DNA from: Oscillospiraceae bacterium
GTDB lineage: Bacteria > Bacillota > Clostridia > Oscillospirales > Ruminococcaceae
Reading direction: 5' to 3'
Assembly (NCBI GenBank): GCA_029007315.1
Contig: JAQXHO010000068.1
Span: 1-42,694 of the forward strand
Length of the DNA stretch: 42,694 nucleotides
This document shows, one piece after another, positions 38,143 through 42,694 of this stretch; within the stretch, counting starts at the first letter, position 1; every line of letters begins with the position of its first letter. The notes under the pieces are model-generated. The model did not search any database and was not told the origin of the DNA. It was given only the letters and a program-made list of their open reading frames with translations. The position numbers and the translations under genes were made by a program.

Positions 38143-39039
38143 TTGAAGGCTGTTATTTTTCCAAATTTGCAAAAGGTAAATGCGCTTTCCTGCGCAAGAA
38201 ATGCCTGTGACGCATTAAGCGGCAATGGTTTTGAGGTTATTGCCGATCCCAGTCACCGTGCGCTTTTTTATGACAAACCCTTTGTAAAATATGTTCCCTT
38301 TGAGGAATCGGTTAAGGAAGCGGATTTTGCAGTGGCAATAGGCGGAGACGGTACTATTCTTCGCTGTGCAAAGGCTCTTGTGGGTTATGACACAAAGCTC
38401 CTTGGCATTAATACAGGAACCCTCGGCTTTATGGCATCAATTGAACCCTCACAGCTTCATGAGCTTGAAAGACTAAGCACAGGTGATTACCGTGTGTCCA
38501 AGAGAATGATGCTCTGCGGTGAACTTACAGATGAAAAAGGCTATGTATTCCAGCATTTCAATGCCCTCAATGATATAGTACTTGGCAGACAGTTTGCAAG
38601 GGTAATTGACTTTTCCGTATACAGAAATGAAGTGCTTCTCGGACAATACCGTGCTGACGGTGCAATTTTCAGTACGCCTACAGGTTCAACAGCATATGCC
38701 CTTTCAGCAGGCGGAAGCGTTATTGAGCCTGAATTTTCCTGTATAGGATTTACTTTAATATGCCCTCATTCCCTGGCGTCAAGACCTATTTTGTTTTCAC
38801 CGGAAAGCAGACTCTGCGTAAGGCTTTCCGTAAAAGACGGAAGCGAGGTATATATATCCTCCGACGGAGAAACTCCTGTTCCCTTCGACGCCGGAAGTCA
38901 TCTAACAATATATCGTTCCGAGCATACCATACAGCTGGTGGATCTCAGCGGAAATACTTTTTTTGATTCACTGAACAGAAAGATAACACATTCACTTAAA
39001 GGAAACGGCTGCCCTGACGGCAGCGGAGGTTCTATATGA
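38143..39039 (+). CDS. nadK: NAD kinase
   Basis: FAVAIGGDGTILRCAK, GINTGTLGFMASI, TPTGSTAYALSAGG; TTG start. Confidence 0.95.
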   Translation: MKAVIFPNLQKVNALSCARNACDALSGNGFEVIADPSHRALFYDKPFVKYVPFEESVKEADFAVAIGGDGTILRCAKALVGYDTKLLGINTGTLGFMASIEPSQLHELERLSTGDYRVSKRMMLCGELTDEKGYVFQHFNALNDIVLGRQFARVIDFSVYRNEVLLGQYRADGAIFSTPTGSTAYALSAGGSVIEPEFSCIGFTLICPHSLASRPILFSPESRLCVRLSVKDGSEVYISSDGETPVPFDAGSHLTIYRSEHTIQLVDLSGNTFFDSLNRKITHSLKGNGCPDGSGGSI

Positions 39040-39479
39040 AAAAAGAAAGGCATACACTCATTCTTCGACTCATTGCTGAAAATGAGGTTCATACACAGGA
39101 TGAGCTTCAGAAACTGCTTATTGGAAACGGCATAAATGTTACACAAGCCACCCTTTCAAGAGATATTCATGAACTCAGACTCATAAAGCAGCACGTAGGC
39201 GGAACCATACGCTATGTGCGTCCCGACGCTCCGGCTGCAATGGACGGGATTATCCGTGAAGCAGTACTGGACGCTGATTTTGCCGGACATACTGCTGTTA
39301 TACACTGTCGTCCCGGTATGGCACAGGCTGCCTGTGCGGCATTTGACGCAATGAAAAAAAGCGGCGTGGTGGGAACTATAGCCGGAGATGATACAATTTT
39401 TGTGCTTATGCGTGAAGAGCAGCAGGCGGAGAAGCTTGCTTCACAGTTCCGTATAGGCGGAATTTCAGATATAGATTAA
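39036..39479 (+). CDS. argR: Arginine repressor ArgR
   Basis: ILRLIAENEVHTQDELQKLLIGNGINVTQATLSRDIHELRLIK; C-terminal GTIAGDDTIFVLMRE. Confidence 0.95.
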   Translation: MKKERHTLILRLIAENEVHTQDELQKLLIGNGINVTQATLSRDIHELRLIKQHVGGTIRYVRPDAPAAMDGIIREAVLDADFAGHTAVIHCRPGMAQAACAAFDAMKKSGVVGTIAGDDTIFVLMREEQQAEKLASQFRIGGISDID

Positions 39480-39497
39480 GGAAATTGAGGCGTTTTT

Positions 39498-41183
39498 ATG
39501 CTTACTGAAATTTATATTGAAAATCTGGCTGTTATAGAAAAGGCACAGATTCCTCTGTGCCGAAATTTCAATGTATTCACTGGTGAAACAGGTGCCGGTA
39601 AATCTATTCTCATTCATGGCATCAATGCGGTCCTGGGACAGCGTGTTACAAAGGATATTGTACGTACAGGCTGTGAAAAGGCTGTGATTTCCGCACTTTT
39701 TCAGAATATTGATGAAAACGTCAAGTCAGTGCTGTCAGAACTTGGTTTTGATGATGATGATGAACTTCTTCTGACCCGTGAAATCTTTGCAGACGGCGGC
39801 AGCACTGCAAGGATAAACCATAAAACTGCAACTGTAGGAGCGCTTAAACGTCTGGGTGAACTGCTCATTGATATACACGGACAGCATGACACGCAGCTGC
39901 TTATGTCTTCAGACCGGCATATGGAGATGATAGACAGATTCGGCGGTGATGATTCTCTGCTGCGGTCATATCAGGAAAGCTTCCGCACACTTCAGAAAAA
40001 GGCAAAGCGTCTGAGCCTGCTTGTGAAGCAGTCACAGGAACAGCAGAAAAAGGCTGATTATCTGAAAACACTTGTGGCAGATGTTGAGGAAATCGGACTT
40101 AAAATGGGCGAAGAGGATGAGGTGGCAAATTCTCTGGAAAGGCTCATGCAGTCGGAGAATATTATTTCCGCACTGAGATCTGCCGCAGCAGCCATTGAAA
40201 ATGATGATTCATCAAATGCTGTCAGCCTTATACGTGATGCGGAAATTTCTCTTGATTCCCAGTCGGAATATGTAGATGAAGCTGAAAGCCTTGGAAGCAG
40301 GCTCAAAACCACAGAACTGGAATTGAGAGATATTTCCGAAACCCTCAGAAATATTGCGGATAATATGGAGCTTGACGAAATGAAGCTTGCACAGCTTCAG
40401 AGCAGAAGCAGCGTTATAAGAGAACTTACACGCAGCTATGTCTGCACAGGTGATGAACTTGTAAGACGCTGCGAAGAGGCAAAGGCAGAGCTTCAGAATA
40501 TGGAGGACAATGCCTCTGAAATTGAAGAATTAAGACGTGAAAAGGCACAGCTTCTGACTGAGGTTTCAAACCGTGCAAAGGCACTGAGCAATTACAGGCT
40601 TGAAACAGCAAAGCGTTTTACCACGTCAGTAGCAGAGCAGCTGCAGTTTCTTGATATGCCCGGAGTACGTCTTGAGGTTGCCCACAGTGCAGGAAAGCTT
40701 ACACTCCAGGGTATGGACAGAATGGAACTGATGATATCTGCAAATAAGGGTGAATCTCTGAAACCTCTTGCGAAAATAGCCTCCGGCGGTGAGCTTTCAA
40801 GAATAATGCTTGCTCTGAAATGCGTAATAGCAGATAAGGACAGCATTCCCACCATGATATTTGATGAAATTGATACAGGCGTCAGCGGACGTGCCGCACA
40901 GAAGATAGGAATAAAACTTCGTGAACTTGGAAGTGTAAGACAGGTTTTGTGTGTAACCCATCTTTCCCAGATAGGCATAATGGCGGAGCATCATCTTAAA
41001 ATTGAAAAGAAACAGGAAAATGAACGCACATCCACAAAGGTAACTCCGCTTGATTTTGAAGGACGGGTGCGTGAAATAGGACGTATAATGTGCGGAGAAC
41101 CGCCCAGTGAGCTTATTCTGAAAAGCGCAAGGGAAGAGCTTATAAGGGTGCATCCGCAGTTTGCTAAGGAGAACACAAATTGA
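39498..41183 (+). CDS. recN: DNA repair protein RecN
   Basis: MLTEIYIENLAVIEKAQIPLCRNFNVFTGETGAGKSILIHGINAVLG; IASGGELSRIMLALK; FDEIDTGVSG. Confidence 0.97.
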   Translation: MLTEIYIENLAVIEKAQIPLCRNFNVFTGETGAGKSILIHGINAVLGQRVTKDIVRTGCEKAVISALFQNIDENVKSVLSELGFDDDDELLLTREIFADGGSTARINHKTATVGALKRLGELLIDIHGQHDTQLLMSSDRHMEMIDRFGGDDSLLRSYQESFRTLQKKAKRLSLLVKQSQEQQKKADYLKTLVADVEEIGLKMGEEDEVANSLERLMQSENIISALRSAAAAIENDDSSNAVSLIRDAEISLDSQSEYVDEAESLGSRLKTTELELRDISETLRNIADNMELDEMKLAQLQSRSSVIRELTRSYVCTGDELVRRCEEAKAELQNMEDNASEIEELRREKAQLLTEVSNRAKALSNYRLETAKRFTTSVAEQLQFLDMPGVRLEVAHSAGKLTLQGMDRMELMISANKGESLKPLAKIASGGELSRIMLALKCVIADKDSIPTMIFDEIDTGVSGRAAQKIGIKLRELGSVRQVLCVTHLSQIGIMAEHHLKIEKKQENERTSTKVTPLDFEGRVREIGRIMCGEPPSELILKSAREELIRVHPQFAKENTN

Positions 41184-41881
41184 GACTTGGATTCAGAAGA
41201 GGACTTATTCACGGAATACCTATAGCGCTGGGATATTTTTCAGTATCCTTCGGCTTCGGCATAATGGCGGTACGTGCAGGACTTACGGTTTTGGAGTCTG
41301 TCTGCATTTCAATGACTAATCTGACTTCGGCAGGTCAGGCGGCAGGAGTTGGCATAATAGCTGCCTGCGGAACATACATAGAAATGGCAGTAACACAGCT
41401 TGTAATAAACATTCGCTACTCGCTTATGGGAATATCTCTTTCCCAGAAACTTGATGATTCCTTCAATACGCCACACAGACTGGCAGTATCCTTCGGAATA
41501 ACTGACGAGATATTTGCCATGGCGTCCGCCCAGCCCTCAAAGCTGACACCACGCTATATGTACGGAATGATACTTATATCTTTTATCGGCTGGAGCAGCG
41601 GAACACTTCTTGGAGCAGTTGCGGGAAATATTCTTCCCGGGGCAATAACTGACGCAATGGGAATTGTACTTTACGGAATGTTCCTTGCAATAATCATTCC
41701 TGCAGCTAAAAAAAGCATGAAGGTTCTCATGGTAATAATTACTGCGGCGGTGCTGAGTACGATTATGTATTATGCTATGCCTTTTATTTCCGGAGGATTT
41801 GCCGTAATAATCAGTGCGGTGATTGCGGCGGCAGCGGCGGCATTGATATTCCCGGTGAGTGAAGAGGAGGAAAAGGCATGA
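41180..41881 (+). CDS. azlC: AzlC family branched-chain amino acid export subunit
   Basis: GIPIALGYFSVSFGFGIMAVRAGLTVLESVCISMTNLTSAGQAAGVGII; followed by an azlD-like gene. Confidence 0.92.
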   Translation: MRLGFRRGLIHGIPIALGYFSVSFGFGIMAVRAGLTVLESVCISMTNLTSAGQAAGVGIIAACGTYIEMAVTQLVINIRYSLMGISLSQKLDDSFNTPHRLAVSFGITDEIFAMASAQPSKLTPRYMYGMILISFIGWSSGTLLGAVAGNILPGAITDAMGIVLYGMFLAIIIPAAKKSMKVLMVIITAAVLSTIMYYAMPFISGGFAVIISAVIAAAAAALIFPVSEEEEKA

Positions 41882-42177
41882 GCATAGCCATATACATTGC
41901 TGTAATGGCAGGCGTGACATATCTTGTGAGAATGATTCCCTTTACGCTGATGAGGAAGAAGATAAAGTCAAGATTCCTTCGGAGTTTCTTCTATTATATA
42001 CCCTATGCCGTACTCAGTGCCATGACAATCCCTGCAATATTCTATTCCACGGGAAATATTATAACAGCAGCGGCAGGCACAGCGGCGGCGGTTATACTTG
42101 CATATTTCGGTCTGCCGCTGATAGTGGTTGCACTTGCCGCTTCCGGAACGGCGTTTGCGGTGGGGTTATTTGTATGA
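41878..42177 (+). CDS. azlD: AzlD domain protein
   Basis: 99-aa polytopic protein overlapping azlC; VTYLVRMIPFTLMRKKIKSRFLRSFFYYIPYAVLSAMTIPAIFY. Confidence 0.92.
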   Translation: MSIAIYIAVMAGVTYLVRMIPFTLMRKKIKSRFLRSFFYYIPYAVLSAMTIPAIFYSTGNIITAAAGTAAAVILAYFGLPLIVVALAASGTAFAVGLFV

Positions 42178-42241
42178 AATGGATAGGAATTTGTGCGAAT
42201 AATGTAAATTAGATAAATCGGAATTTAGGTGGTGACAATAT

Positions 42242-42433
42242 ATGTCAAGAACTCGTGTATGGATAGAAGCAATGGAAGAATATCTGATTCGGAACAATCT
42301 TGCTGAAAGAGAAAAAATCACAAAGTTATCTGATGACGAGTTAAGTGAACATTATCACAAAGTGATCAAGGAAAAAGGAATAGAAAATGATGCTGAGAAA
42401 TTCACGCATAGATGGTGTATGCAATATAAGTGA
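42242..42433 (+). CDS. Small conserved-looking hypothetical protein (63 aa)
   Basis: ORF behind a GGTGGTGA-like RBS; charged helical sequence; no family recognised. Confidence 0.5.
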   Translation: MSRTRVWIEAMEEYLIRNNLAEREKITKLSDDELSEHYHKVIKEKGIENDAEKFTHRWCMQYK

Positions 42434-42466
42434 TTCTGATTTATATAACAAAAGCTAAAAAATATA

Positions 42467-42499
42467 AGCCTGAGAATCACCACGATTCCCAGGCTTTAA
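42467..42499. terminator. Bidirectional intrinsic terminator between convergent genes
   Basis: AAGCCTGAGAATCACCACGATTCCCAGGCTTT. Confidence 0.75.
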
Positions 42500-42504
42500 T
42501 CATA

Positions 42505-42694
42505 TTATTCAGGCATTACAATTTTTTCTCTTTCAAAGAGTTTTCCCACAGCTATAATGGAGATAAATGAAAACAGGATATTTGAAACACAGGTTATAAG
42601 AACATAAGACGCAGAATAATCCAGCTTTGTAATATCCTGCATAACTATCATTGTGTTCCATGCAGGAATAAAGGCATTTATGATCCCTAAGTCT
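42505..42694 (-). CDS. C-terminal end of a membrane protein, probably an ABC-2-type transporter permease (partial)
   Basis: The minus-strand frame ends ...NAFIPAWNTMIVMQDITKLDYSASYVLITCVSNILFSFISIIAVGKLFEREKIVMPE*, which resembles the C-terminus of ABC permeases. Confidence 0.55.
   Translation of the reverse strand, partial: DLGIINAFIPAWNTMIVMQDITKLDYSASYVLITCVSNILFSFISIIAVGKLFEREKIVMPE

Noticed and set aside
1-42694. Defence, prophage, BGC or toxin-antitoxin islands, tRNA/rRNA genes
   Set aside because: No supporting gene content or recognisable RNA sequences were seen; the window is mainly conserved housekeeping and sporulation genes.

Overview
The window is a typical low-GC Firmicutes (Clostridia, Ruminococcus-like) chromosomal segment and is mostly core genome. 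It opens with the N-terminal part of an IS21-family transposase and its multiple-repeat terminus. Next come a DUF1015 protein, an orphan Hpt protein and a CDF metal exporter preceded by a very clear NiCo (czcD) riboswitch on the minus strand. The housekeeping and sporulation content is ylbJ/yqfC/yqfD, rpoD-dnaG-dgt, a YigZ-family gene, rpmE, a SpoVB-like flippase, ybaK, class III fbp, a VTC/DUF4956/beta-helix lipoprotein operon, an RHH regulator with clpB, HU with a DUF6465 protein, the complete spoIIIAA-AH operon, nusB, a TsaD-like paralog, xseAB, ispA, dxs, tlyA, nadK, argR, recN and azlCD. No CRISPR array, tRNA, rRNA or defence island was seen. The observations most worth a second look are: (1) the NiCo riboswitch with its overlapping terminator; (2) phased AT-rich palindromes over the promoter of the RHH-clpB operon; (3) a ~100-bp MITE-like element ending about 15 bp before spoIIIAA; (4) the VTC-DUF4956-beta-helix lipoprotein operon with an 11-bp-spaced direct repeat upstream; (5) an H1-like Lys/Ala tail on the gene next to HU; (6) structured leaders upstream of rpmE and nusB. 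I found no convincing wholly new multi-gene system. The novelty is mainly in regulatory elements and poorly characterised conserved genes. All family assignments are by eye from the translations; no database search was run.
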